From NCBI GenBank assembly GCA_021154325.1, contig JAJKIR010000052.1, forward strand, positions 1-38,742: a stretch of 38,742 nucleotides of DNA, in the 5' to 3' direction. The stretch comes from Gemmatimonas sp. (GTDB taxonomy: Bacteria; Gemmatimonadota; Gemmatimonadetes; Gemmatimonadales; Gemmatimonadaceae). A program made the translations under genes and the position numbers. The notes under the pieces were generated by a model. The model ran no database searches, was not told where the DNA came from, and worked only from the letters and a program-made list of their open reading frames with translations. Every line of letters starts with the position of its first letter. The first letter of the stretch is position 1. Shown piece by piece: positions 1 through 11,751 of the stretch.

Positions 1-22
1 CGGCGTCTCGTGAGGGTTCCGC

Positions 23-2935
<2,913 letters not shown>

Positions 2936-2941
<6 letters not shown>

Positions 2942-2996
2942 AGAGTAGAGAGTAGATCACTCTCTGCTCTCCACGCTCTGCTCTCTACTCGCGCTA
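2936..2996. repeat. Tandem-word inverted repeat between convergent gcvP and gcvH, likely bidirectional terminator
   Basis: Three tandem copies of the heptamer GAGTAGA lie at 2936-2956. A complementary CTCTGCTCTCTACTC block at 2976-2990 pairs with 2936-2950, 15 positions with one G-T wobble. The left arm contains the gcvP stop codon TAG, and the right side ends at the gcvH stop. There is no long T-run. Position between two stops suggests transcription termination on both strands; that role is inferred. It has the same architecture as the repeats at 11.6 and 33.2 kb but a different sequence. Confidence 0.6.
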
Positions 2997-3383
2997 CTCT
3001 CCCAATCTTGTCGCGTATTCCGCGGCGCCGAGGAGCTCGTCGCGCTCGCTCGGATTGCGAAGGCGAAGCTTGATCATCCAGCCATCGGTGTAAGGAGCAG
3101 TGTTGACCAGAGCAGGCTCCTTGTCGAGTCGATCGTTGATCTCGACGACCTCACCCGTGAGTGGGGAGTAGAGCTCCGAGACGGCCTTTACCGCTTCGAC
3201 CGTACCGAAAACGTCGTGCTTGCCGAAGTTCGCGCCGATCTGCGGCAGCTCGATGAACACGATGTCACCGAGCTCGCCCTGCGCGTAGTCGGTGATGCCG
3301 ATGGCGACGACACCTTCGTCGTCGGTAGTTCTTACGTACTCGTGCTCCTCGGTATAGAGGAGATCTTTCGGAATATCGGACAC
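2994..3383 (-). CDS. gcvH: Glycine cleavage system H protein
   Basis: Small lipoyl carrier (129 residues, normal length) that shuttles the aminomethyl group between the P and T proteins. The lipoylation motif GTVEAVKAVSELYSPLTG is intact, with Lys66 as the predicted lipoyl site, and the N-terminal YTEEHEYVR segment is typical. The start is GTG at 3383; no in-frame ATG lies close upstream, and the region before it is G-rich with no clear ribosome-binding site. It is convergent with gcvP, so the two are not in one transcript despite acting in one complex. Upstream on the same strand is coaE, about 106 bases away. Confidence 0.95.
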   Translation of the reverse strand: MSDIPKDLLYTEEHEYVRTTDDEGVVAIGITDYAQGELGDIVFIELPQIGANFGKHDVFGTVEAVKAVSELYSPLTGEVVEINDRLDKEPALVNTAPYTDGWMIKLRLRNPSERDELLGAAEYATRLGE

Positions 3384-3441
3384 GGGGGCGGCAGCCGTTG
3401 GGAGTGCGGGCGGAGTCTAGACTGGGCCCGTGGACGCGGCA

Positions 3442-3459
3442 AGGGCGGGCTGCCGCCCT
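3442..3459 (-). terminator. GC hairpin between coaE and gcvH
   Basis: Inverted repeat AGGGCGG / CCGCCCT with a four-base loop, lying just after the coaE stop in the minus-strand reading direction. No T-run follows, so it is at most a weak or Rho-assisted terminator. The rest of the 106-base gap shows nothing I recognise. Confidence 0.3.
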
Positions 3460-3489
3460 GCGTCATGCACGCCGCACCAGCGGCGCAGC

Positions 3490-4110
3490 TCAGCTGAAGG
3501 CGTACCGCGCGTCTGCTTCCTGAACCAGCTGTGTCCAGAGATCCGCAACCTGCTGCTCGAGCGCGTTCAACGTACCCGCGTTCTCGACGATGAAATCGGC
3601 GCCTGCTCGCTTGAGCTCGGCCGGCATCTGCGCCGCGATCATGTCCATTGCTTCGGTCTCCCGCAGCCCGCGCTCGCGTACGAGCCGTTCCAGGCGTAGC
3701 GGACGTGGCGCGTCGACCAGAATGATCCGGTCAAAGCGGGGGGCCATGTGCTTCTCGAAGAGAAGCGGGATATCGCAGACCACGATCCGATCGCCGCGCT
3801 GCCGCGCATCGTCGAGGAGGCGCTGGCGCAGGCTCTCCACCTCGGGGTGGACGATCTCGTTGAGCTCCTCGAGCTGACCGGCGTCACTGAACACGGTCCG
3901 GCGAAGCGCGCCTCGATCCAACTGCTTGTCGGGGCCGACGATGGACGTACCCCAGCGCTCCACGATCTTCTCGTACGCGGGCGTCCCCGCCTCGACGGCG
4001 CGGCGCGCCAGCACGTCGGCATCGATTATCGTCGCACCCCGCTCCGACAGGAGCTGCGCGACCGTCGACTTGCCGCTGCCAATATTTCCAGTCATTCCGA
4101 CTACAAGCAT
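3490..4110 (-). CDS. coaE: Dephospho-CoA kinase
   Basis: Catalyses the last step of coenzyme A synthesis, ATP-dependent phosphorylation of the 3'-hydroxyl of dephospho-CoA. The 206-residue product starts with the P-loop GMTGNIGSGKST (Lys14), followed by the ATIIDAD segment and the lid-side motif DIPLLFE near residue 115, all typical of CoaE. ATG start at 4110 with a strong GGGGAGGAG ribosome-binding site a few bases upstream. It is divergent from folE, and the short gap of about 60 bases to the longest folE start must hold promoters for both. Confidence 0.95.
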   Translation of the reverse strand: MLVVGMTGNIGSGKSTVAQLLSERGATIIDADVLARRAVEAGTPAYEKIVERWGTSIVGPDKQLDRGALRRTVFSDAGQLEELNEIVHPEVESLRQRLLDDARQRGDRIVVCDIPLLFEKHMAPRFDRIILVDAPRPLRLERLVRERGLRETEAMDMIAAQMPAELKRAGADFIVENAGTLNALEQQVADLWTQLVQEADARYAFS

Positions 4111-4169
4111 CAGTTGCTCCTCCCCGCCACACGTGAGTCCGCACCTGCCAGCTGGCCAAGGTAGGTTTT

Positions 4170-4967
4170 ATGGCTCCAGGCGTCAACGTCGTGGCCCTCT
4201 CGGGAACGTTTGGGATGGCCCAGGCGATTTCATTCCCATCAGCCAAACTCAGGGAGAGACCAGTGCCGAAGGATTCGACCTCCAGCCGTCGCGCCAAGCC
4301 GCCAGCTGTTCCGCTCTCGAAGCGCCACCAGCGGGACGGACGCCGAGTGACGGAGCCGCGCGGCGACGAGGGATGGGATCTGGATCCCGCGGATGTGAAC
4401 GCCGAGTATGCCTCCATGGTCGAGCGACAGCTCGCCCTCCTCGGCGAAGATCCAGCACGCGAAGGGCTTGTGAAGACGCCGGAACGCGTGGCGAACGCGA
4501 TGGCCTGGCTGACGCGAGGCTATGGGCAGAGCGTGGAAGAAGTCGTCGGCGACGCGCTCTTTGCGGAGGAGCACCGCAACATGGTGATGGTGCGCGACAT
4601 CGAGCTGTACAGCCTCTGCGAGCACCACATGCTGCCTTTCTTCGGGAAGGCGCACGTAGCCTACATCCCGAACGGCCGCATCGTGGGGCTGTCGAAGCTC
4701 CCGCGCATCGTCGAGGTCTTTGCCCGGCGGTTACAGGTGCAGGAACGGCTTACCGAGGAAATTGCCGGTGCGATCGAGGACGTGCTCGCGCCGACCGGGG
4801 TGGGGGTGGTGATCGAGGCGTATCACCTCTGCATGATGATGCGCGGGGTCGAGAAGCAGAACTCCAAGACCATAACGAGTGCCGTGCGCGGATCCTTCCG
4901 TGATGATGCGCGCACTCGGGCGGAGTTCCTTTATCTGGCGCACGGCCGTGAGGCGTTCGCGCCGTGA
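4170..4967 (+). CDS. folE: GTP cyclohydrolase I
   Basis: Converts GTP to 7,8-dihydroneopterin triphosphate, the first step to folate and also to queuosine and other pterins. The zinc and catalytic region [21 protein letters not shown], the following [13 protein letters not shown] and the later HLCMMMRG supply the Cys-His-Cys zinc ligands of the zinc-dependent FolE type. The frame is open from an ATG at 4170 (265 residues) preceded by AAGGTAGG. The first 60 or so residues are not family-like, and a GTG at 4263 after AGGGAGAG would give a 234-residue protein closer to the usual length. I cannot decide between them. It converges with tdk, with only five bases between stops. Confidence 0.95.
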   Translation: MAPGVNVVALSGTFGMAQAISFPSAKLRERPVPKDSTSSRRAKPPAVPLSKRHQRDGRRVTEPRGDEGWDLDPADVNAEYASMVERQLALLGEDPAREGLVKTPERVANAMAWLTRGYGQSVEEVVGDALFAEEHRNMVMVRDIELYSLCEHHMLPFFGKAHVAYIPNGRIVGLSKLPRIVEVFARRLQVQERLTEEIAGAIEDVLAPTGVGVVIEAYHLCMMMRGVEKQNSKTITSAVRGSFRDDARTRAEFLYLAHGREAFAP

Positions 4968-4972
4968 TTTCG

Positions 4973-5611
4973 TCACGTTGACATCGTTGCCACCGCTGGC
5001 ATGACGAGCTGCTCCTCGTCGCGGCGGGGCACCGAGTGACAGGAGCGACAGCGGGCCTCGTAGGTCTCCGCGCTTCCCACCATGATCGTGGGCGAATCGT
5101 ACCGCGCGGGGCGGCCACCGATGAGACGCTGATTGCGGCTCGCCGGGTTGCCGCACCGCACGCAGATCGCGTGGAGCTTGTCGACCACTTCGGCCACGGC
5201 GAGCAATTGGGGCATCGCGCCGAACGGCTCACCGCGGAAGTCCGTGTCCGTGCCCGCGACGATGACGCGAATGCCGCGATCGGCGAGCGACGTCGCGAGC
5301 GCGACGACTGACGGATCGAGGAACTGCGCCTCGTCGATCGCGACAACCTGCGTGTCCGGCTCGAGACCGCGGGCGATCTGCTCCGGCGTATCGACGGGAA
5401 CCGCTTGCACCGTGCGCCCGTCGTGACTCGAGATGTGGTAAATCCCGGCGTACCGTTCGTCGAGATGTGACTTGAACACCTGCACCTTGCGCCGAGCGAT
5501 GATGGCGCGACGGACGCGGCGAATGAGCTCCTCGCTCTTGCCGCTGAACATCACTCCGCAAATCACCTCGATCCACCCACCACTTCGGCTGAAGTGCAGG
5601 TCCGAGTTCAC
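4973..5611 (-). CDS. tdk: Thymidine kinase, type II
   Basis: Phosphorylates thymidine to dTMP in nucleoside salvage. The P-loop [13 protein letters not shown] (Lys25) lies at the N-terminus, the Walker B-like [11 protein letters not shown] comes near residue 95, and two cysteine pairs (RCGNPAS and CRSCHS) build the structural zinc site of type II enzymes. Length 212 residues, as usual. The GTG start overlaps the stop of the upstream DEAD-like gene in a GTGA tetranucleotide (5608-5611), so translation of the two is probably coupled. Linking nucleotide salvage to an RNA-binding protein is not an obvious functional pairing. Confidence 0.95.
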   Translation of the reverse strand: MNSDLHFSRSGGWIEVICGVMFSGKSEELIRRVRRAIIARRKVQVFKSHLDERYAGIYHISSHDGRTVQAVPVDTPEQIARGLEPDTQVVAIDEAQFLDPSVVALATSLADRGIRVIVAGTDTDFRGEPFGAMPQLLAVAEVVDKLHAICVRCGNPASRNQRLIGGRPARYDSPTIMVGSAETYEARCRSCHSVPRRDEEQLVMPAVATMST

Positions 5612-7239
5612 TCGGTTTCTCCGGATCGTGGTCGTGCCGAGCGATTGGCGTCTCGCTGCTCGTCCCGCGGTCGGTCGCGACCGGCGTCCCGGCGCGTTCC
5701 ACCGTCGCGGCGCGGTGGGCGATCACCACGTTCACCTCGATCACGGTCGCCGCGGTCGCCACGATCGCCACGTTCACGATCGCCGCGACCTGGTCGGCCC
5801 GACCCGCTTCGCTGCGAGCGCTCCTGATCGATCCGCGCCACGACACGGCGGCCGCGGATGGAGCTTCCCGTCAACTTGGAGATGACGCTATCTGCGACGT
5901 CACTCGCGACCTCGACGAGCGAATGGTTCTCCCTGATGTCGATCTTGCCGAGCTTGGCGCTCGTGATCTGCGCCTCGTTCGTGATCGCCCCGACGAGATC
6001 GCCGGGACGAGCGTTGTCCATCGCGCCGACGTTCACGAAGATCCGCGTCATCGCGCCGGTGGCGTCGCCTAACGGCGCCACACGGTTGGCTGGTCGCCCT
6101 TCCGGGGCCCTGGCCCGCGCGGCGTCGCGCTCGAAGCGCGCTTGCTCGAGCAGGCGAAGCGTCGCCGCAGCGATCTCGATGCCGTCGTAGCTCTCGAGCA
6201 GCGGTTCGAGGGTGAGTAGTTCCCGCGCGAACACACCAGACGCCAGTGTGTCGCGGACCTCACCGCGCACGATCTCCTCGCGGCTGCGCGCGCGCAGCCC
6301 CGCGTCCGAGAGGGTGAACGGCGTTACCGCCGCGCCGCCAGCGAGTACCCGAAGGCTCGCGAGTAGCCGCGGCTGCGCGAGTGCGACCACGCGACGCGGC
6401 TGCGGTCCCACCGCTTCCCGCAATTCTTCTCGTGAGGCCGGGATGTCGTAGAGCACGACGACCTCCCACTCGCCGGCTCCTGCCGCGCGCGCAACGCGGA
6501 TGCCGCGCGCGTCCGACGCATGCTCCGCATAACCCAGCGCGCGCAGCAGATCGCGCACATCGCGTTCGCTGTCGTCGGAGCGCACGTACACGAGGCCGCG
6601 TGCCGGATCGATGTCGTCAAGCAGCCGCCGAAGGGCAGGGAGGCGCGCCGCACCCGAAACGGTCACGAACTGAAGCGGAACGCCAACGTCGCTCGACTCG
6701 CCCGCCGCGGGCGCAACGCGACGTGCCCGCCGTGCATATCGCTCGATCAACGCCTCGACTTCGGCAGTGATGTCGTTCGCGACAACGACACGCGCGGCAT
6801 CTTTCGGAATCTCGGCCATCAACGTCTCGAGCATGCTCTCTTCACCGCCGGCGATCAGCTCGTCGACCCACGCCAGCACGACGCAACGCACCTGATCGAG
6901 CTTCAGCGCGGATCCCTGCACGAGTGCCAGCAGCTCTGGTGGAGCTCCGGCGACCATCTGCGCGCCACCCGCCCGCAGGAGCGGTGTCGCGCGCCGTGCC
7001 GTCGTGGCCGCGAGCGCATGCAACGGTCGGCTTCCCGCCAATCGAACCACGGACGCGGATGCGGCCGCGGCCGCCTCGGCATCAGCGCAGACGATCAGAA
7101 GCTGGACGTCGCGCGCCGCGTCGTCGATCCGGTCCAGCACGGGGGCGAGGATGTGAGCGATCGACGCCCAATCGTGCGGCATCTGGTAGACGACATTCTG
7201 CCCCCTTGTGACGGTGGGCTCTTTTGCTTCCTGATCCAC
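5608..7239 (-). CDS. Degenerate DEAD-box-like protein with DbpA-type RNA-binding domain
   Basis: The protein (543 residues from the GTG at 7239; 558 from a GTG at 7284) keeps the layout of a DEAD-box helicase but not its catalytic motifs. The stretch [15 protein letters not shown] stands where the Walker A motif should be, AWVDE replaces DEAD, APPE replaces TPGR and ND replaces SAT. The C-terminal segment from [20 protein letters not shown] to RRVVARID matches the DbpA/CsdA RNA-binding domain, and is followed by a basic tail rich in RGD, RGE and RDRG repeats. I infer an RNA-binding protein without ATPase activity. Start 7239 is preferred because AGAGGAAG lies just upstream. The gap to the divergent aminotransferase (7240-7406) holds a small hairpin, CGGTCT/AGACCG, at 7328-7344. 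Confidence 0.75.
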   Translation of the reverse strand: MDQEAKEPTVTRGQNVVYQMPHDWASIAHILAPVLDRIDDAARDVQLLIVCADAEAAAAASASVVRLAGSRPLHALAATTARRATPLLRAGGAQMVAGAPPELLALVQGSALKLDQVRCVVLAWVDELIAGGEESMLETLMAEIPKDAARVVVANDITAEVEALIERYARRARRVAPAAGESSDVGVPLQFVTVSGAARLPALRRLLDDIDPARGLVYVRSDDSERDVRDLLRALGYAEHASDARGIRVARAAGAGEWEVVVLYDIPASREELREAVGPQPRRVVALAQPRLLASLRVLAGGAAVTPFTLSDAGLRARSREEIVRGEVRDTLASGVFARELLTLEPLLESYDGIEIAAATLRLLEQARFERDAARARAPEGRPANRVAPLGDATGAMTRIFVNVGAMDNARPGDLVGAITNEAQITSAKLGKIDIRENHSLVEVASDVADSVISKLTGSSIRGRRVVARIDQERSQRSGSGRPGRGDRERGDRGDRGDRDRGERGDRPPRRDGGTRRDAGRDRPRDEQRDANRSARPRSGETE

Positions 7240-7406
7240 TGCTTCCTCTACTTCACATTGGCCGCGACGCGCGCGACGTGGCACACCGTCTTGCCGGTCC
7301 CTAGTATTGCCGGGCCGACAAGTATAGCGGTCTCCGAAAGACCGACCAAATCGGATCTAGATTCCGCAACCCCCGCGCCCTCGTCTTCTTTCGTTTACGA
7401 TGTTCC

Positions 7407-8597
7407 GTGCATTACACGCCTTCTCCTAACGTCGCCGAGCTCGAGGAGTCCGCGACGATTGCAGTCTCCGCGCGGGCAAAGGCACTTCGTGCGGCAGGCC
7501 GTGCGGTAATCGACCTGGGTGCGGGCGAGCCGGATTTCCCGACGCCAACATTCATCCGCGAGGCGGCGAAGCGCGCGCTCGACGCCGGGGCGACTCGATA
7601 CACCCTCGTGGAGGGGATTCAGCCGCTCCGCGAGATCATCGCGGCACGTGCGAACGAGCGGCTCGGTGTGACGAGCGTCACGTCGGGCGACGTCGTGGTC
7701 TCCACCGGCAGCAAACAGTCGCTGTTCAACAGCTGCTTCGTGCTCTTTGGTCCCGGGGACGAGGTGCTCGTCCCAACGCCCGCATGGACGAGCTACTACC
7801 AGATCCTCGCCCTCGCTCGGGCGCGCCCCATCGCGGTTCGGGGACATCGTGAGAATTCACTCAAAGTCACGCCAGATGATCTGACGCGCGCGGCGACACC
7901 GCGGACACGTGGCGTGATGCTCAACTCACCGACGAATCCGACGGGCGCGGTATACTCCCTGGATGAGCTGCGCGCGATTCTCGATCTGGCCGAGTCGCGC
8001 GGCTGGTGGGTGATCAGTGACGAGATCTACCGCGAGATCAGCTACGAATCGGAAGCTCCGTCGCTGCTGCATGCCGTCGCTGGTGAGGCGTCGCTGCGCG
8101 ACCGCGTCGTCATCGTGGACGGCGTCGCGAAGGCGTATGCAATGACGGGGTGGCGGATCGGCTGGTCGATCGCGCCAGCCGTCGTCGCGCGCGCGATCTG
8201 CGCTCTGCAATCGCACACGACGTCGAATGCCAGCACGCTGTCGCAGCACGCAGCGCTCTGCGCGCTCTCGTCACGCGAGCAGTCGGAGACGGCGATCGCG
8301 GAGATGGTCGCTGAGTTCCGGCGGCGGCGAGACGCCGCGGCGGCGCTGCTCCGCGCGGCGTGCGTCGACTTCATCGAGCCGCGCGGCGCGTTCTACCTTT
8401 TCATTCGCGTGCCGCAACGCGGAGACGCCGCCGAACCAGGGGCCGCATTCGCGCGCGAGCTCCTCGACACGCGAGACGTCGCCGTCGTTCCGGGGACGGC
8501 CTTTCGCACGCCGGAGTGGATCAGGGTCTCGTACGCCGCGCCGATGGACGATGTGCTCGAGGGCGTCCGACGCATCGTGGCGCAGCTCGGTCGTTGA
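7407..8597 (+). CDS. Class I/II pyridoxal phosphate aminotransferase, aspartate-aminotransferase-like
   Basis: A 396-residue fold-type I aminotransferase. Visible motifs are DLGAGEPDFPTP near residue 37, the NSPTNPTG loop, the DEIYRE segment and the PLP site GVAKAYAMTGWRIGW with Lys242. The C-terminal region ends with the substrate-carboxylate arginine context IRVSYA. These features fit subgroup I-gamma enzymes (aspartate and relatives); exact substrate cannot be read from the sequence. GTG start at 7407; an ATG at 7400 is in another frame. Convergent with the M24 peptidase, 16 bases between stops, so no terminator of any size fits there. It carries a TCCTAACG near-match at 7424, just after the start. 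Confidence 0.9.
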   Translation: MHYTPSPNVAELEESATIAVSARAKALRAAGRAVIDLGAGEPDFPTPTFIREAAKRALDAGATRYTLVEGIQPLREIIAARANERLGVTSVTSGDVVVSTGSKQSLFNSCFVLFGPGDEVLVPTPAWTSYYQILALARARPIAVRGHRENSLKVTPDDLTRAATPRTRGVMLNSPTNPTGAVYSLDELRAILDLAESRGWWVISDEIYREISYESEAPSLLHAVAGEASLRDRVVIVDGVAKAYAMTGWRIGWSIAPAVVARAICALQSHTTSNASTLSQHAALCALSSREQSETAIAEMVAEFRRRRDAAAALLRAACVDFIEPRGAFYLFIRVPQRGDAAEPGAAFARELLDTRDVAVVPGTAFRTPEWIRVSYAAPMDDVLEGVRRIVAQLGR

Positions 8598-8613
8598 CCG
8601 TTTACTCAACAAT

Positions 8614-9882
8614 TCAGACTGTGGGCGCGCGACGGGACAGCAGCTCCCCGCCGTTCGGCGTGCACATGTAGTCGTCCTCGATGCGAACGCCCCACATGCC
8701 GGGCATGTAGATCCCCGGCTCAACCGAGAAGACGTAGCCCGGCTCGAGCTGCTTCGTGTTGCCTTCGACCATCCACGTCGGCTCGTGGCCGTCCATACCC
8801 ATGCCGTGGCCGAGCCGATGGGTGAAGTATTGTCCATAGCCGCCCTTGGTGATCACCGCGCGCGCCGCGCGATCGATCTCCTGGGCGGGCACGCCGGGCC
8901 GCACCTTCGCCATCGCCGCGTCCTGTGCCTCGTGCACGAGGTTATACACCTCGCGAAATCGCGCCGGCGGCGCGTCGCCGAACCACCGCGTTCGGGTGAT
9001 GTCTGATGTGTATCCTTGAAACTCTCCGCCGGCATCGATGAGCACGATCATCTGTGGAGCGAGCCTGGTGCCCATCGTTCCGCCGTGGGGCAGCGCCGAC
9101 TGCGCCGCGAACTGCACGAGACCACCCCCTTCGATCCCACGTTTCGCATGCTCCTCGGCGACGATCTTCGCGACGTCGCGATCGCGCATTCCCGGCGCGA
9201 GGCGGTCGAAGGTCGACGCGATGGCGTCCTCCGTGATCTCGATCGCCCGCTTCATCCGGAGAATCTCTTCCGGTGACTTCACCAGTCGGAGCTCCTCGAA
9301 CACGCCGCTGCCGTCGACGAGCTTGGCGTTAGGCAGCGCCCGCGCGATCGCCATCGAGGTCCAGTACTCCGTCTTCGGCTCGATGACGATCGATTGCGTC
9401 GCGGCAGCAGATTCCCGAATCGCGTCGCGAACGAGTCCGAACGGATCGGCCTGCTCCTCCCACCCGCGCACGGGGGCGTCGATGCGCGAGCCGCGCCGCA
9501 CGCGCTCCACCTCGAACGAAGGCGCGATCAGCACGGGTGCGCCCTCGACCGGCAGCACGAGTGCGATCAGCCGCTCGCTTCGTCCATAGTTGCTGCCGAC
9601 GAGATAGGAGAAGTTCGTCGCTCCGCTCGTCGCCAGCAGCACGGAGCCGCCCGCGTCGCGCGTCAGCTGCCGCGCCCGCTCCAGCCGCCGCGCAAAGACG
9701 CTCGCATCGAAGGGAGGAATGGGCTCGTAACTGGACTTCACCACGATGTTCGTCCGCGGCATCGTCGGGACCTTCGCCGCGCCGAGATCAGCTGGTACGC
9801 GGCGGACTACCCGGTCCACGTTGGGGAGCGCGGCGCCGACACCAAGCGCCGAGACGGACGAGACGAATGAGCGGCGATCCAT
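8614..9882 (-). CDS. Exported M24-family metallopeptidase (Xaa-Pro aminopeptidase-like)
   Basis: A 422-residue pita-bread peptidase, probably cleaving N-terminal residues before proline. The metal ligands of the M24 family are in place: two aspartates in LIDAGGEFQGYTSDITR, the histidine in HRLGHGMGMDGHE, and glutamates in FSVEPGIYMPG and VRIEDDYM. The creatinase-type N-terminal domain covers roughly residues 55-200. The extreme N-terminus MDRRSFVSSVSALGVGAA has a twin-arginine pattern with a hydrophobic run, so export by Tat is likely. ATG start at 9882. A TAAGAT at 9949-9954 in the minus sense could be its -10 box. Substrate specificity (dipeptidase, prolidase or aminopeptidase P) is not resolved. 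Confidence 0.9.
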   Translation of the reverse strand: MDRRSFVSSVSALGVGAALPNVDRVVRRVPADLGAAKVPTMPRTNIVVKSSYEPIPPFDASVFARRLERARQLTRDAGGSVLLATSGATNFSYLVGSNYGRSERLIALVLPVEGAPVLIAPSFEVERVRRGSRIDAPVRGWEEQADPFGLVRDAIRESAAATQSIVIEPKTEYWTSMAIARALPNAKLVDGSGVFEELRLVKSPEEILRMKRAIEITEDAIASTFDRLAPGMRDRDVAKIVAEEHAKRGIEGGGLVQFAAQSALPHGGTMGTRLAPQMIVLIDAGGEFQGYTSDITRTRWFGDAPPARFREVYNLVHEAQDAAMAKVRPGVPAQEIDRAARAVITKGGYGQYFTHRLGHGMGMDGHEPTWMVEGNTKQLEPGYVFSVEPGIYMPGMWGVRIEDDYMCTPNGGELLSRRAPTV

Positions 9883-10104
9883 TGCGTGTCCCCGAGAAAA
9901 CAGGGTGAGAGAGTGTCGCGACTTCTAGCGACGGAGCATGGCGGCTGTATCTTAGCTGCGCCGCGCCGACCCGGAATATCGTGCACGACTCACGCGCTGG
10001 CGCGGCGCGCAACGTCAGAGACTCGAAAAAAGCCACGGCTTGTTCTGTTTGGACTGTGGCTTCGCGGGATACACCACCAGATTCTCGACCGACAAGGAGA
10101 CACC

Positions 10105-10626
10105 GTGAACATTGCTGTTCAAGTCGAGCCAGCGAACGGCGCGCCTCCCGAGGTGGAGTACAAATGGGATGCGGACACCGACATTCTCTCGGCGCAGCTG
10201 AAGACACGCGGCGGCAGCGACGGGATGTCAGGCTCCGTGGAGGTGGAAGGCAAGGACGGCTCGTGGATCATCCTCGACGTGGCCGAGGGGCATATCAACG
10301 GCGTCGAGGTGGCGGTGTGGCCCGACGTGCGAAAGCTGGCGACACTCGCACCGCCGATGCAGATCGAGGACGCGCGCGTGCTCCTGCCATCGCGCCGCTC
10401 GCAGCCGAACATCGCCGCGATGGAGGTGGACACGCCACTCATCGCCGAAGCCGATAGCTCCGAGCGTGTCATTCACTTCAGGCTCGGCAAGACTCGTCAG
10501 GCGCGCACGGTACGAGTCGGCCGCGACCTGCTCCTCGACGTCGATCAGAAGAGCCAGATCGCGGGCCTCTGGCTGCTGAATGTTCCTCCGTTTCCGGACG
10601 GCATGGCACGGCTCGACGAGCTCTGA
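10105..10626 (+). CDS. Uncharacterised protein with two DUF2283-like units
   Basis: A 173-residue protein without signal peptide. The N-terminal part (EYKWDADTDILSAQL ... SWIILDVAEGHINGVEVA) follows the DUF2283 pattern of an acidic Asp-x-Asp turn, a short beta hairpin and a glycine before a Glu/Gly-rich strand. The C-terminal part (RVIHFRLGKTRQARTV ... LLLDVDQKSQIAGLWLLNVPPF) repeats the same order, so it looks like a tandem pair; this is my reading by eye. The frame is open from 9886, but GTG at 10105 with AAGGAGA four bases before it is a much better start. Function unknown. It is followed nine bases later by the RAM-domain gene in the same direction. Confidence 0.7.
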   Translation: MNIAVQVEPANGAPPEVEYKWDADTDILSAQLKTRGGSDGMSGSVEVEGKDGSWIILDVAEGHINGVEVAVWPDVRKLATLAPPMQIEDARVLLPSRRSQPNIAAMEVDTPLIAEADSSERVIHFRLGKTRQARTVRVGRDLLLDVDQKSQIAGLWLLNVPPFPDGMARLDEL

Positions 10627-10634
10627 GCGCCGGC

Positions 10635-10913
10635 GTGATCACCACAATCGTCCTGATTCGCGTCGAGCCGCCGATGATTCCCAAGGCGGCTCACATGCTT
10701 GCCGGCGTCGAAGGAGTGACGGAGGTGTACTCGGTGTCGGGCGACTGGGATCTCGTCGCGATCGTCCGCGTGCCCCAATACGATGACATCGCGCACGTCA
10801 TCACCGAGATCTTTCCAACGGTACCGGGAATCCAACGAACACAGACGCTCACGGCCTTTCGCGCGTATTCGAAGAACGATCTGCAGCAGGCGTGGGACAT
10901 CGGCGTCGAGTGA
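10635..10913 (+). CDS. Stand-alone Lrp/AsnC ligand-binding (RAM) domain protein
   Basis: A 92-residue protein consisting only of the effector-binding domain of Lrp/AsnC regulators, without the DNA-binding helix-turn-helix. The sequence TIVLIRVEPPMIPKAAHMLAGVEGVTEVYSVSGDWDLVAIVRV and the ending FRAYSKNDLQQAWDIGVE follow the domain from end to end. Such small proteins form dimers or decamers and bind amino acids; a specific ligand cannot be read here. GTG start. It lies in a run of three co-directional genes between the DUF2283-like protein and the O-methyltransferase. Confidence 0.85.
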   Translation: MITTIVLIRVEPPMIPKAAHMLAGVEGVTEVYSVSGDWDLVAIVRVPQYDDIAHVITEIFPTVPGIQRTQTLTAFRAYSKNDLQQAWDIGVE

Positions 10914-10936
10914 TCGTGACATGACGGAGATAGAGC

Positions 10937-11575
10937 TTGTCCGATAAGACGGGCGACTACATCTCGGGGCTCTTCGCTCCAGAAGACGAGCTTCTCGCGT
11001 CCCTGCGTGAGGAAGCGGATCGCACGGGCTTGCCACCGATCGCTGTCTCCGCCGATGAGGGACGACTACTCCAGGTTCTCCTGACGTCGATTCGCGCGCG
11101 CCGGGTGCTCGAGGTCGGTACCCTCGGCGGCTATTCGGCGATCTGGATGGCGCGCGCCCTCCCGGAAGACGGCGAGCTGCTCTCGCTCGAGATCGAGCCC
11201 AAACATGCCGAGTTCGCCCGCCGGTACATCGATCGCGCGGGGCTAACGGAGCGAGTGGAGATCCGTGTCGGTCGCGCCCTCGACGTGCTGCCGAGCCTCG
11301 ACGGTGAGAAGTTCGACGCCGTTTTCATCGATGCGGACAAGGAGCCGATGCCCACGTACTTCGAGTGGGCGCTGCGCCTTCTGCGCCCGGGCGGTCTCCT
11401 CATCGCCGACAACACGCTCTGGGGTGGCAAGGTGTACGACGAGGCGGAGCACGACGAGAAGACGAGAGCCGTGCGCGAATTCAACCGCCGGATGGCAACC
11501 GATCCGCGCATCCTTTCGATCCTGGTACCGACGCACGATGGCGTCGCGATCGGAGTAGTTAAGAACAGTCCATAG
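10937..11575 (+). CDS. SAM-dependent O-methyltransferase, family 3 (CCoAOMT-like)
   Basis: A 212-residue class I methyltransferase. The SAM-binding motif VLEVGTLGGYSAIWMARALP, the acidic LSLEIEPKHAEFA turn, the metal- and substrate-site motif FDAVFIDADKEPMPTYFEWALRLL (split here as motif DAVFIDADKE) and GGLLIADNTLWGGKV match the cation-dependent O-methyltransferase family that includes caffeoyl-CoA and catechol methyltransferases. The start appears to be TTG at 10937 after GGAGATAG; an ATG at 10921 is out of frame. The substrate is unknown. The stop codon lies inside the first unit of the large repeat that follows. Confidence 0.88.
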   Translation: MSDKTGDYISGLFAPEDELLASLREEADRTGLPPIAVSADEGRLLQVLLTSIRARRVLEVGTLGGYSAIWMARALPEDGELLSLEIEPKHAEFARRYIDRAGLTERVEIRVGRALDVLPSLDGEKFDAVFIDADKEPMPTYFEWALRLLRPGGLLIADNTLWGGKVYDEAEHDEKTRAVREFNRRMATDPRILSILVPTHDGVAIGVVKNSP

Positions 11576-11703
11576 CTATCAGTCCATAACAGCAGTCCAT
11601 AGTTATCAGTCCATAGTTATCAGGGAATACGGAACGAAGCGTTCATCCAATCAACGCTTCGTTCCCGAACTCCTGATAACTATGGACTGATAACTGATAG
11701 CTG
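11567..11703. repeat. Large intergenic palindrome built from AGTCCATAGTTATC units
   Basis: Four imperfect tandem units of AGTCCATAGTTATC run from 11568 to about 11621. The block 11601-11624 is exactly repeated in reverse complement at 11672-11695 (24 of 24 by eye). Nested inside is a second perfect stem, GGAACGAAGCGTT at 11631-11643 against 11653-11665, with a nine-base loop. The OMT stop codon TAG lies within the first unit. It sits between two co-directional genes, is unusually AT-rich for the window, and could fold into a long two-part hairpin. No transposase and no target duplication are visible. Role unknown; termination or an mRNA processing site are options. Confidence 0.85.
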
Positions 11704-11751
11704 CCCTTACTGCCTTTACTCGCTTGCTGCGCACCCTTAGTGTGCAGAGCG

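Noticed and set aside
11567..11703. CRISPR array or IS end at the 11.6 kb repeat
   Set aside because: Units are contiguous, not separated by unique spacers; no transposase, no target-site duplication.
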